64,000 bases of DNA from Clostridium sp. D33t1_170424_F3. GTDB taxonomy: Bacteria > Bacillota > Clostridia > Oscillospirales > Acutalibacteraceae. The translations under genes and the position numbers were made by a program. The stretch spans positions 1 through 64,000 of the forward strand of contig NZ_JADPEG010000009.1 in the NCBI RefSeq assembly GCF_015667585.1, written 5' to 3'. The notes under the pieces are model-generated. The model was not told the DNA's origin, searched no databases, and saw only the letters and a list, made by a program, of their open reading frames with translations. Below are positions 33,353 to 42,167 of the stretch, in pieces. Numbering within the stretch: position 1 is the stretch's first letter; every line of letters starts with the position of its first letter.

Positions 33353-34129
33353 ATGGAAAAGCGATTAAATGTAGTAGTATCAAACGACAGTGTGGAATTT
33401 CAAAAGGAATACGGTCGAGTTTTGGAAGAATGCGGTATGAACGTGACGTACGTTCCCAAAGACGGTATGAAAGTGATGGAAAAGATCGAAGAATTGCATC
33501 CCAATGTGGTTCTTGCCGATTTGTTTATGCCGCAGTTGGATGGTATCGGTGTGATGCATGCAGCGGAAAAGCTGGGCTCACAGAAGCCAATGTTCATTAT
33601 CATTTCCAATTTTACCAGTCCTACCCTTGAAAGGGAAGTGATGTCTTCTGGAGCAGCCTATTTTGCAGTGTTGCCCTTCCATGCGGTGGACTTGGCAGAG
33701 CGCATCGTGCAGCTCGCTGGCATGGAGGAAGAAAGCCAGCTTTCCACTAACGCCAGGAGCAGTGCGAACGAGCCTTCTCTGGAAATTCAGGTCACGGAAA
33801 TTCTGCACCAGATCGGCGTTCCGGCGCATATCAAAGGATACCATTACCTGCGTGATTCCATCATCATGGCGATTGAGACGCCGGATATTATTAACGCAGT
33901 AACCAAGCAGCTGTATCCCAGCGTTGCAAAACGGTATGAAACCACCAGTTCACGTGTGGAGCGCGCCATTCGTCATGCAATAGAAGTGGCTTGGGACCGC
34001 GGCGACGTTGATATTCTGAACAGCTATTTTGGGTATACGATCCACAACACCCGTGGAAAGCCCACAAACTCCGAGTTCATTGCCATGATCAGCGACCGTC
34101 TTCGTCTGCATATGAAATCCGCCAGCTGA
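33353..34129 (+). CDS. spo0A: Stage 0 sporulation response regulator Spo0A (atypical receiver)
   Basis: A 258-residue master regulator of sporulation. The receiver keeps Asp56 (VVLADLFMPQLDG), the phosphorylation site. But the acidic pocket reads SNDS (Ser10, Asn11, Asp12) where two Asp are usual, and the conserved Lys before PF is Leu107 (AVLPFHA). The C-terminal DNA-binding domain is well kept: VPAHIKGYHYLRDSI, YPSVAKRYETTSSRVERAIRHAIEVAWDRG. ATG 33353 follows AGGGGG; an upstream in-frame start has no site. It follows spoIVB and is ended by a strong terminator. Confidence 0.95.
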   Translation: MEKRLNVVVSNDSVEFQKEYGRVLEECGMNVTYVPKDGMKVMEKIEELHPNVVLADLFMPQLDGIGVMHAAEKLGSQKPMFIIISNFTSPTLEREVMSSGAAYFAVLPFHAVDLAERIVQLAGMEEESQLSTNARSSANEPSLEIQVTEILHQIGVPAHIKGYHYLRDSIIMAIETPDIINAVTKQLYPSVAKRYETTSSRVERAIRHAIEVAWDRGDVDILNSYFGYTIHNTRGKPTNSEFIAMISDRLRLHMKSAS

Positions 34130-34158
34130 ATGAGGGTCAACTGCATCGCTTTACGGGA

Positions 34159-34207
34159 AAAACCTCCGCCTTGTTGAAGTTTCGACGAGGCGGAGGTTTT
34201 GTTTTGC
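34159..34207 (+). terminator. Terminator of spo0A
   Basis: AAAACCTCCGCCT (34159-34171) pairs with AGGCGGAGGTTTT (34188-34200), followed by GTTTTGC. Confidence 0.92.
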
Positions 34208-34385
34208 AAAGATATCAATGAATTGTGTTGAAAACAGGATGAAAGAAATAGTTGTAACTTTTATAAATTCTGATATATGATAAATTATTTTGTTTACTAT
34301 GATAAAATCGGATTGATCAGAGTCTTTAAAACCAGGAGGTGAAAAGGAGCGCTTACCGTTGTAATATTATATTTAGGAGGACGTC

Positions 34386-37300
34386 ATGAAAAGGAGAGTA
34401 TTGGCAATGCTGCTTTCCCTGTCTTTGATAGCGACAGGGCTCGGCATATACCCGGCTACGGCGGCGGAGGCGGCGCGCTTTGTGCCTGCAGATGCACAGG
34501 AGGTGCAGGCGCCGGAAGAGAATCTGCTTGTACATTTCTGGCTGGAGGATGGCCAGCCGTTTTACAATGTGGAGTTTCAGGGAAAAGAATTGGTTGAAAA
34601 ATCCGCGATGGGTTTGAATACCTCAATTGGGGATTTAGACGGCGGCTTTACGCTGACCGGAACGGAGGAGAGTTCCGGGGATGAAATCTGGCAGCCTATC
34701 GTGGGCGAACAGGAACAGATTCGTGATTATTATAATCAGAAGTCTTTTGAATTGACCAATGATGAGGGAATCGTCCTGACGCTGGAGATGCGCGCTTACG
34801 ATACCGGCGTCGCGTTCCGGTATTTGTTGCCAGAAGTCCCGCAGGGCATGAATTCCTATCTGATCACAGACGAACATACACAGTTTGTTTTTCCGGCGGG
34901 GGCGACGGCAAACGCGCACATCAGCGGCAATCAGACCGTTCCCAACCGTATTTCCGTCAGCAGCTTCAGTGCAAGTCAAACATACCAGCGTCCTATGACG
35001 CTGCAGTATCCGGACGGCGCGGCGTTGACCATCTGCGAGGCGAACCTGGACAACTATGGAGTGATGGTTCTGCGCAAGGATACGTCTGCCCAGCGGGCGC
35101 TTAAGGCGGAGTATACTTCCTATAAGCCCAGCCGCCCATCCAGTGCGCCGGCAAGAGGCCCTGAGATCACAGTGAAGGAGGACAGCCCCGCAGCGACGCC
35201 GTGGCGTACTTTTGTAATCGGCGCCAGCGAGGTCGAGCTGCCACAGAACAGCACAATTGTGGAAAATTTGAACGAAGCGCCGGATGAAGCGACCTACGGT
35301 TTCTCCGAATGGGTGGACCCGGGCACCTGCCTGCGCGCTGCGAGCGGTATGAATACCACGGCAATTAAAAGTATTGTCGATCAGGCGGCGGACCGCGGGA
35401 TGAAATATGTGCTGCTGGATACCGGTTGGTACGGACCGGAATTCGACGTCAACTGCGACCCGCGTCTTGATCCGGCTGCTTTAGAGCCGGACAAGTATCC
35501 GAGCGATAAGATTTTGATGGATCAGTATTTCAGCACGACCGGCGGCTATCACAACACCGGAGAAGGCGTATTCAACACGCGCGGCAAGGGTTTCGACGTT
35601 TATAAGGATCTGGGTACGCCCGGCACCTTCCAGACAGACGTGGATATCCCGGCGATCTGCGACTACGCAAATACCAACGGTGTCGGCATCATCCTGTATG
35701 TCAATGGCGTTTATCTGCCCGACTCCAGCGGCAGAAACCGTTACGGGGCGGAAGAAATCTTTACCTATTTTGAAAAATGGGGCGTCAAGGGTGTGAAGCC
35801 CGGTTTCGTCCATGTGCGCGCGCAGGAATTTGAAAACTATATGCAGGAAGTCGTGGCGGCTGCCGCACGGCACAAGTTGATTATGACCGTTCACGATGAA
35901 TATGTTCCGACCGGTTTGCAGCGCACATTCCCGAATCTGTTCTGCACGGAAGGCATTCTGGGCGATGAGGGAATCGGCAAGACGGACCCGCAGGTGCCGC
36001 AGGATATTGCGACGCTGTTTACCCGTACGATTCAGGGGCCGGCCGATCACACCTATTGCTGGCCCGGCAAGGCGACAAAGGCGTACGCGTTGGCGTCCCC
36101 GCTGATGTTCCGCACCGGCATGAACGTCCTGTACTGGTACACCAATCCGAACAGTGTGCCGGAGCAGGATAAGGACAAAATGGACTTTTGGAAGAATATG
36201 CCCACAACCTGGGATAAGAGTCTGTACCTGGAAGGCAAGATGTACGAGTACGCGACCTATGCGCGGCAGAGCAAAAGTAAAGACTGGTATGTCGGCAGCC
36301 TCTCTGCGATCGAGCGCACGCTGCAGGTGCCGCTGACCTTCCTGGATGAGGGCGTCTCCTATGTGGCGGATGTCTACGCAGACGGTGCAGACGCGGATGC
36401 ATATGCCGGCTGGAACAGTGACGCAAAGAGAAAGCAAACGCTGGAGAACAACAAGTATATTGTTTCCAGCAAATCGGTTCTGGAGCGCGACCTGAAATAC
36501 GGCTTCGGCTACGCGGTAAAGCTGACTCCGGCGACGGAAGAAGATCTGAAAACGCTGCCCGCTTACAATGTAGACCGTGAGCGCATGGAGTCTGTGCTCC
36601 GGCAGTTGCAGGGTCTGAATGAAGGCGACTATACTTCCGATACCTGGGCGGTCCTGACGCAGGCAATTCAAAAGGCGGAAGCGCTGTTAAACGCAGCAGA
36701 GGATGTACCGGCAGAGCAGTATCAGCAGGCAACAGCTGCTTTGCAGCAGGCAAAAGAGGGCCTTCGTTCCAAGCAGGCGCTGACCGATGCGGTCAGCAGC
36801 GCCGGTGTGCTGACGGAAGCACATTATACCAGCGAGAGCTGGAAGGTTTTAAAGGATGCACTGCAGGAGGGAGAACGCCTGTTGGAGGAACAGCAGGTAT
36901 CCCAGGAAGAGATCGATCATGCGGCGGAGCAGATTAAAAAAGCCATTCAGGAGCTGGTCAAGCGGAATGGGCTGGAGGTCATGTCCTCCACCTATCTGGA
37001 CAGTCTTGATTGGCTGTCAAAATCGTCCGCTCACAACAACTTTATTGCAAAAAATAAAGCATACAGCGGTTCGATCGTTCTGCGTATCAACGGAGCGGAC
37101 GTTCCGTTTGCGCATGGCGTCGGAACCCACGCACAGTCAGAAATCTATTACAACATCGAAGGTATGGGCTTTGAGGTCTTTGAGGCTACCGTCGGTGTCA
37201 GCGCGGCAAAACTGGATGAGAAGATGGGCAATGTCATTTTCCGCGTATACGGCGACGGAAGATTACTGTACGAGACGCCGGCGGTTGGCTATGGAGCAGC

Positions 37301-39668
37301 GGTGACGTCCATGCCGATCAGTGTTCCGGTTGCGGGCGTAAAAGAGCTGCGCCTGCAGGCGGATACCAACGGCGCCAATTCGGGCGACCACTCCAACTGG
37401 GCGGATGCAAAGTTTGTACAGTTGGGCGTTCCGGGACTGGCGGCTATCTCCGTGAATGGAACTGAGCTGCCAGAGTTCAAATCTTCCCGGTATGAATATT
37501 TTGTGCCGCTTGCCGAGGGACAAACAGAGGTTCCGGAGGTCACAGCGGAGGTGCTGGATGGTATGCCGATTACCTTCGAGGTGTTCCCGGCGCAGAAGGT
37601 GCCCGGCACAACGGAAATTCACGTCCAGACGTCCACCGAAACACTGGTATATAAAGTGAATTTTTGCAATATGGCTTTGGCGGATTATGTAAGTGACCTT
37701 GACTATGAGTCCGCGGTGGTGCATGGCGGCAAAGTTTACAAGGATATTTCTTATGAAAATAACCCGATGGCGGTTACCGCCGCTGATGGCAAAAGTGAAA
37801 TGCTTTTTGAAAAAGGTCTTGGAACCCATGCGCCGGCAAATGAAACCGGCTACATTGTCTACGATTTGGGAGGGAAAGGCTACGATCGTTTCCAAAGCTG
37901 GGTTGGCATCAGCTATCGCAAAAACGATCCCCGTTCCACTGTGCGGTTCCGCGTCTTTGCGGACAATGAGCCGACTGCGCGCTTTGACAGCGGCGTGATG
38001 CAATATCGCACACCGGCCAAGTTTATCGATCTGGACATCCGCGGCGTCAACAAGCTGCGTCTTGAAATCGACCGAGTGGATTCCAATGCCGCAGACCATG
38101 CGAACTGGGCGGACGCAAAACTCCTTACCTATGAGGAGATCAAAGCAGACCCGCAGCTGCTGAACGTGCAGTGGAACCCGAGCCAGGCGGATGTGGAAAT
38201 CGCCGGCGAAGCGGACGTGCTGATCGACGGCAACGGCATCTACGGCGCGAAGGTGGTTCCGGGCACGAAGATGACCTTCACCTTCACCCCGGCGAACGGC
38301 CCGTTTGCGAGCGCAAAGCTGAACGGCGAGGATATCCCGTTTGAAGCCGACGGCTTTACCTACACCTATACCATGCCGAACGACAAAACCGTTCTGCGCT
38401 TCACCTTCACCAGCGTGAACAAGGATATTCTTGAAACTCTGCTGGAGAAGGCAAACGAAGTGACCGACGAGCAGCTCGACAAACTGGTTGAATCCGTCCG
38501 CACGAAGTTCCTCGCGGCGCGCGACAACGCCCAGAAGGTCTTTGAAAGCGATAAGGCGACCCAGGACGAAGTGAACGAAGCCTGGAAAGAACTGCTCGAC
38601 GCGATGCATTACCTCTCCTTCGAGGAAGGCACCAAGGACGAGCTGAAATACTGGCTCGACTACGCGGCGGAGCTGGATCTGGACAACTTTACTCCGGCCA
38701 GCCAGGAGGGCTACACGGAAGCGCTCGCCTATGCACAGGAAGTCTACAACGACGAGGGCGAAACACTGAAGGCGGAAGTCGAGAAGGCGGCAAAGAACCT
38801 GCACGAAGCGATTCTGCGCCTGGAGTTCAAGGCAAACACGGAAACGCTGGAAGCCTTTGTAAAGCAGGCACAGGAGATTGAAATCGACAAGTATCTGGAC
38901 GGCCCGGAGAAAGACAAGTTCAATGAGATTCTCCCGCAGGCGGAAGCCCTTCTGGAAGACGCGAACGCGACCCAGAAGCAGGTGGACGAGATGGCGGACG
39001 CTCTGTACGAGGCGATGATGAATCTGCGTATGATCCCGGACAAGGAAGTGCTGAAAGCCCTGATCGACGAGTCCGAAGCGCTCAACCCGGCGGACTACAC
39101 CGAGGCGAGCTATGCGATCCTGCGCGCGGCGCTGAATACCGCACTAAACGTCTACGAAGACGAGAACGCCACGCAGGAGGAAATCACGGCAGTCTGCGCA
39201 ACGGTGGAGAAGGCCCGCGCGGGCCTGGTTCCGGCAGACAAGCCGGAGGAGCCTGAGAAACCCGACAACAAACCATCCAATAAACCCTCCGGCGGCAGTT
39301 CCGGCAGCAAAAAGCCGGCTGGCAACGTTTCCGGTGCGGGAACGGCAGTCGCCGTGACCAACCCGGTCATCAGCGCGGCGCAGAACGTGATGGGCCAGAA
39401 GTCCATCTGTTCCGACACCACAGCAAACTTCACTTTGAAGAGAGGCAGTGCCTACTGCTTCAAGATGACGGTTGTCAACGGAAGCAATACGGCCCCGAAC
39501 TTCACCGTGGGCAACGGCAATGTACTGAAGACCCAGTTTGTGGCGAAGACCGGCAACGACTGCTATTACAGAGTCTGGGCCATCGGCACACCGGGCCAAA
39601 GCACCGGCGTGTATACGACTATGTCCAATGAGGAGCCGCAAAAGCATTGTGTTATCACAATTGCATAA
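34386..39668 (+). CDS. Secreted multidomain GH97 glycoside hydrolase (1760 aa)
   Basis: A very large extracellular protein. In order: signal peptide (1-27), GH97 N-terminal beta domain (about 45-300), catalytic TIM barrel (about 305-640, GFSEWVDPG to VLYWYTNPN), GH97 C domain (to about 715), two FIVAR-like helical repeats (727-862), an NPCBM carbohydrate-binding domain (865-1015), a beta-sandwich (1017-1095), a second NPCBM (1097-1250), a beta module (1255-1343), four FIVAR-like repeats (1345-1615), a Pro/Lys/Ser linker (1620-1655), and a terminal module (1655-1760). In the barrel, KPGF has Gly473 where retaining GH97 enzymes carry the nucleophile Asp; Glu505 (HDEYVPTG), Glu522 and Glu528 are acid/base candidates, so an inverting SusB-like mechanism is likely. 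The substrate is probably an alpha-glucoside or alpha-galactoside. TAGGAGG precedes the ATG. No LPXTG or SLH motif is seen; the terminal module may attach the protein to the wall. Confidence 0.9.
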   Translation: MKRRVLAMLLSLSLIATGLGIYPATAAEAARFVPADAQEVQAPEENLLVHFWLEDGQPFYNVEFQGKELVEKSAMGLNTSIGDLDGGFTLTGTEESSGDEIWQPIVGEQEQIRDYYNQKSFELTNDEGIVLTLEMRAYDTGVAFRYLLPEVPQGMNSYLITDEHTQFVFPAGATANAHISGNQTVPNRISVSSFSASQTYQRPMTLQYPDGAALTICEANLDNYGVMVLRKDTSAQRALKAEYTSYKPSRPSSAPARGPEITVKEDSPAATPWRTFVIGASEVELPQNSTIVENLNEAPDEATYGFSEWVDPGTCLRAASGMNTTAIKSIVDQAADRGMKYVLLDTGWYGPEFDVNCDPRLDPAALEPDKYPSDKILMDQYFSTTGGYHNTGEGVFNTRGKGFDVYKDLGTPGTFQTDVDIPAICDYANTNGVGIILYVNGVYLPDSSGRNRYGAEEIFTYFEKWGVKGVKPGFVHVRAQEFENYMQEVVAAAARHKLIMTVHDEYVPTGLQRTFPNLFCTEGILGDEGIGKTDPQVPQDIATLFTRTIQGPADHTYCWPGKATKAYALASPLMFRTGMNVLYWYTNPNSVPEQDKDKMDFWKNMPTTWDKSLYLEGKMYEYATYARQSKSKDWYVGSLSAIERTLQVPLTFLDEGVSYVADVYADGADADAYAGWNSDAKRKQTLENNKYIVSSKSVLERDLKYGFGYAVKLTPATEEDLKTLPAYNVDRERMESVLRQLQGLNEGDYTSDTWAVLTQAIQKAEALLNAAEDVPAEQYQQATAALQQAKEGLRSKQALTDAVSSAGVLTEAHYTSESWKVLKDALQEGERLLEEQQVSQEEIDHAAEQIKKAIQELVKRNGLEVMSSTYLDSLDWLSKSSAHNNFIAKNKAYSGSIVLRINGADVPFAHGVGTHAQSEIYYNIEGMGFEVFEATVGVSAAKLDEKMGNVIFRVYGDGRLLYETPAVGYGAAVTSMPISVPVAGVKELRLQADTNGANSGDHSNWADAKFVQLGVPGLAAISVNGTELPEFKSSRYEYFVPLAEGQTEVPEVTAEVLDGMPITFEVFPAQKVPGTTEIHVQTSTETLVYKVNFCNMALADYVSDLDYESAVVHGGKVYKDISYENNPMAVTAADGKSEMLFEKGLGTHAPANETGYIVYDLGGKGYDRFQSWVGISYRKNDPRSTVRFRVFADNEPTARFDSGVMQYRTPAKFIDLDIRGVNKLRLEIDRVDSNAADHANWADAKLLTYEEIKADPQLLNVQWNPSQADVEIAGEADVLIDGNGIYGAKVVPGTKMTFTFTPANGPFASAKLNGEDIPFEADGFTYTYTMPNDKTVLRFTFTSVNKDILETLLEKANEVTDEQLDKLVESVRTKFLAARDNAQKVFESDKATQDEVNEAWKELLDAMHYLSFEEGTKDELKYWLDYAAELDLDNFTPASQEGYTEALAYAQEVYNDEGETLKAEVEKAAKNLHEAILRLEFKANTETLEAFVKQAQEIEIDKYLDGPEKDKFNEILPQAEALLEDANATQKQVDEMADALYEAMMNLRMIPDKEVLKALIDESEALNPADYTEASYAILRAALNTALNVYEDENATQEEITAVCATVEKARAGLVPADKPEEPEKPDNKPSNKPSGGSSGSKKPAGNVSGAGTAVAVTNPVISAAQNVMGQKSICSDTTANFTLKRGSAYCFKMTVVNGSNTAPNFTVGNGNVLKTQFVAKTGNDCYYRVWAIGTPGQSTGVYTTMSNEEPQKHCVITIA

Positions 39669-39669
39669 A

Positions 39670-39750
39670 ATGGTCTTCGCTGTAAGCGCGTCCCGACCGG
39701 AGGTCCCCAATGAAGCGGCACAGCAGCATTGTGTGGTAATCGTCGGCTAA
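39670..39750 (+). pseudogene. Remnant of a second C-terminal module
   Basis: Directly after the GH97 stop, in another frame, ATG 39670 to TAA 39750 reads 26 residues ending VPNEAAQQHCVVIVG. The GH97 protein ends MSNEEPQKHCVITIA. N-E-x-x-Q-x-H-C-V aligns with similar residues around it, and VFAV at the start resembles VWAI of the same module. A stretch of about five residues is missing between them. This looks like the tail of another gene carrying the same module, left by recombination or deletion. Confidence 0.55.
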
Positions 39751-39767
39751 AATATGAGCTGGCATAT

Positions 39768-39813
39768 AAAGCAAAGGGCCTCGGGATATGTATCCCGAGG
39801 CCCTTTGCTTTAA
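39768..39813. terminator. Bidirectional terminator, GH97 gene and thioesterase gene
   Basis: AAAGCAAAGGGCCTCGGGAT pairs perfectly with its complement around a 4-base loop: a 20-base-pair stem with A-rich and T-rich flanks. It serves both convergent genes. Confidence 0.93.
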
Positions 39814-39825
39814 TATTGTGTGCAT

Positions 39826-40308
39826 TCAGAATGCTTCTCTGCGCCGCTGTTTGCGGAGTTCCCTGCGGCGTTCTCCGGCATCCCATTCGGCACGTTCCTG
39901 AAAAGTTTCGCAGATCAATCCGGGCACTTGGACCGGATTGCCATCGTCATCCAAAGCAACCTCCACCAGATAGGCGGTGTTGACCAGTTTACGTTCTCCG
40001 GATAAATCCTCAACGAAGCTGTCGACACGTACCTCCATAGAGGTTTTGCCCACATAGGTCATTTTGCCGTGGAGAACGACAATGCTATTTTCATAAACAG
40101 CTTCTTTAAACTGCAAATTATCAATTGCGGCGGTGGTCACATTATGATTTGCATGTCTGGTAGCAACAATTCCCCCCACAATATCAATCCAAGCCGCTAA
40201 TTGTCCGCCAAATACACGACCGGCGCCGTTCAAATGGTTTGGCATAATGGTCTGAAACTGTTCTACCTCGGAATCGGCCACGCGTTTGGCGGCGACTTGT
40301 GTGTGCAT
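39826..40308 (-). CDS. Acyl-CoA thioesterase, hotdog fold (YkhA-like)
   Basis: A 160-residue single hotdog-domain thioesterase that hydrolyses acyl-CoA. MPNHLNGAGRVFGGQLAAWIDIVGGIVA carries the conserved Asn and Asp of the YciA/YkhA/BACH group, and VYENSIVVLHGKMTYVGKTSMEV matches later strands. A basic C-terminal tail (RRRELRKQRRREAF) is unusual but occurs in relatives. AAGGATC precedes the ATG on the - strand. It faces the GH97 gene and shares its terminator. Confidence 0.9.
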   Translation of the reverse strand: MHTQVAAKRVADSEVEQFQTIMPNHLNGAGRVFGGQLAAWIDIVGGIVATRHANHNVTTAAIDNLQFKEAVYENSIVVLHGKMTYVGKTSMEVRVDSFVEDLSGERKLVNTAYLVEVALDDDGNPVQVPGLICETFQERAEWDAGERRRELRKQRRREAF

Positions 40309-40416
40309 GTATCATCAGATCCTTCATAAAAAGTTTAAATATACAAATCTGTAACATCAATTTAAATTTATTATAGCATACCCAACCAGAAGAAAATTTC
40401 TTTTTAATCTGAGGTA

Positions 40417-40748
40417 GTTTTTATAATCCAGCCAGTATGATTCAATGTTCTCTCAGCCGTCGGAAGCTCTGCTTCCGCTTACGGCGTGAGGTTACTCAAT
40501 CATACCCGATTTATGATACAGCGTCTTTTGGGGTTAGAGTTGTTTTTATAATCCAGCCGGTATGATTCAATGTTCTCTCAGCCGTCGGAAGCTCTGTCTC
40601 CGCTAACGGCGTGAGGTTACTCAATCATACCCGATTTATGATGCAGCGTCTTTCAGGGTTAAAGCTGTTTTTATAATCCAGCCGGTATGATTCAATGTTC
40701 TCTCAGCCGTCGGAAGCTCTGCTTTCGCTTACGGCGTGAGGTTATTAT
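40417..40748. repeat. Tandem palindromic repeat, 125-bp unit, about 2.7 copies
   Basis: Units begin at 40417, 40542 and 40667, exactly 125 bases apart; the third is cut off at about 40748. In copy 1 the unit folds into a three-tier hairpin: GTATGATT (40435-40442) with AATCATAC (40498-40505), CTCA-GCCGT with ACGGC-TGAG, and CGGAAGC with GCTTCCG around a TCT loop. Copies differ mainly in the loop and spacer; copy 3 keeps the inner stem through a G-T pair. The 597-base gap between the thioesterase gene and ispDF holds this array, AT-rich flanks and the ispDF promoter, but no supported gene. Confidence 0.9.
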
Positions 40749-40868
40749 AGCCTAAAATGCACATTTCTGTAAAGATACCTTGTGAAAACTGATGGAAGAG
40801 GGAAAAAGCGTTCCAGAATGATCGGAAGAGGTAACAGGATTGTAATTGCTTCCGTTAAAAATAGTGTT

Positions 40869-40874
40869 TATAAT
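40869..40874 (+). promoter_or_regulatory. -10 element of ispDF
   Basis: TATAAT lies 31 bases before the ispDF ATG. TTGCTT about 16 bases upstream could be the -35 hexamer. Confidence 0.6.
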
Positions 40875-40905
40875 AATTTCTATGCTATAAGAGGGAGGCG
40901 GCAAA

Positions 40906-42084
40906 ATGCAGAATACGCCAAAGTGCTGTGCGATCCTGGTGGCCGCAGGAAGCTCCAGCCGAATGGGGACGGCATGTTCCAAGCAGTTTCTTCCGCTGTG
41001 CGGCAGGCCTGCAATTTCTTATACGTTGCACGCGTTTGAACAGGCGGAGTCAGTTTCCGATCTGGTTATAGTCTGCCGTAAAGAAGACATTTGTGAAATG
41101 GAACGGATTGCAAAACAATGCGGCATGAAAAAACGAAGGGCAATTATTCCGGGAGGCGCAACCAGGCAGCAATCGGTTGCCGCCGGACTGGCGGAAGTGC
41201 CCGCTGATGCCGCATATATTGCCGTCCACGACGGCGCGCGTCCGTTAATTTTGCCGGAGGAAATAGACGCTACAGTGCGGGATGCCTATACACATGGAGC
41301 CAGCGCGCTTTGCGCACCGGTTAAGGATACTATCAAGCGCCAGGATACCACGGGCTTTGTTCAGGAAACCCCTCCCAGAGAGCTGCTGCGCGCCGTACAG
41401 ACGCCGCAGGTTTTTCGCTTGGATCTTTACCGGCGGGCGATGGAACAGGCGGAAAAAGAAGACGCGGACTATACGGATGACTGCCAGCTTGTGGAGCATA
41501 TGAACGTGAAGGTGCATCTCCTGACGGGCGGATATACCAATTTAAAACTGACCACGCGAGAAGATATTGCAGCGGCAGAGTCAATATTACAAAAGAGAGG
41601 CGGAAACTGTATGCGGATAGGCCATGGATATGATGTGCATCGTTTTGCGGAAGATCGCAAATTGATTCTTGGCGGCGTTGAAATCCCTTACGAAAAGGGG
41701 CTTTTGGGGCATTCTGATGCGGACGTTTTGTCACATGCAATGATGGACGCTCTGCTTGGCGCGGCAGCGCTGGGAGATATAGGAAAATGGTTCCCGGATA
41801 CAGATCCGGCGTATAAGGGTGCGGACAGCCTGTCTTTGATGAAACAGGTCTGCGCGCTTTTGACGGAGCGTGGTTTTTCCATCTGCAACATCGATGCGAC
41901 GGTCCTGGCGCAGGAACCCAAGCTAAAGCCGTATATTTCTGACATGCGCTGTAGGATTGCCGGAGCCTGCGGGTTGGCGCCGGAGCGTGTCAGTGTGAAA
42001 GCGACCACTGAGGAAGGGCTCGGCTTTACGGGAGAGAAAAAAGGAATTGCCGCGCACGCGGTCTGTTTGGTTCAGGAAAGCTAA
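40906..42084 (+). CDS. ispDF: Bifunctional IspD/IspF isoprenoid enzyme
   Basis: A 392-residue fusion for two steps of the methylerythritol phosphate pathway. The IspD half (1-230) has [21 protein letters not shown] and TTREDI; it makes CDP-methylerythritol. The IspF half (from about 235) has [32 protein letters not shown] and [11 protein letters not shown]; it makes the cyclodiphosphate. An internal Met-Arg start at the junction suggests two ancestral genes fused in frame. GAGGGAGG precedes ATG 40906. Confidence 0.96.
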   Translation: MQNTPKCCAILVAAGSSSRMGTACSKQFLPLCGRPAISYTLHAFEQAESVSDLVIVCRKEDICEMERIAKQCGMKKRRAIIPGGATRQQSVAAGLAEVPADAAYIAVHDGARPLILPEEIDATVRDAYTHGASALCAPVKDTIKRQDTTGFVQETPPRELLRAVQTPQVFRLDLYRRAMEQAEKEDADYTDDCQLVEHMNVKVHLLTGGYTNLKLTTREDIAAAESILQKRGGNCMRIGHGYDVHRFAEDRKLILGGVEIPYEKGLLGHSDADVLSHAMMDALLGAAALGDIGKWFPDTDPAYKGADSLSLMKQVCALLTERGFSICNIDATVLAQEPKLKPYISDMRCRIAGACGLAPERVSVKATTEEGLGFTGEKKGIAAHAVCLVQES

Positions 42085-42167
42085 AAGAGCAATCGTTCTT
42101 TCCCGGGAAATAGTCAAAGGGCTTGTTTTCGGCATACTCTGTTATAAAAAACAGAGAGGTGATACTT

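Noticed and set aside
34340-34389. 16-codon frame from GTG ending on the GH97 start codon
   Set aside because: The GTG is inside the AGGAGGTGA site, so no ribosome could use that site to start there.
37263-38804. Long antisense frame (513 codons) within the GH97 gene
   Set aside because: It mirrors the codon bias of the sense gene, lacks a recognisable domain and has no ribosome-binding site evidence; the sense protein has clear domains.
40417-40748. CRISPR array
   Set aside because: The 125-bp units repeat with no unique spacers, and no cas genes are near; the units are palindromic along most of their length.
40782-41039. 85-codon frame rich in Arg and Gly overlapping ispDF
   Set aside because: It runs out of frame into the IspD coding region and carries the ispDF promoter; it looks like a shadow.
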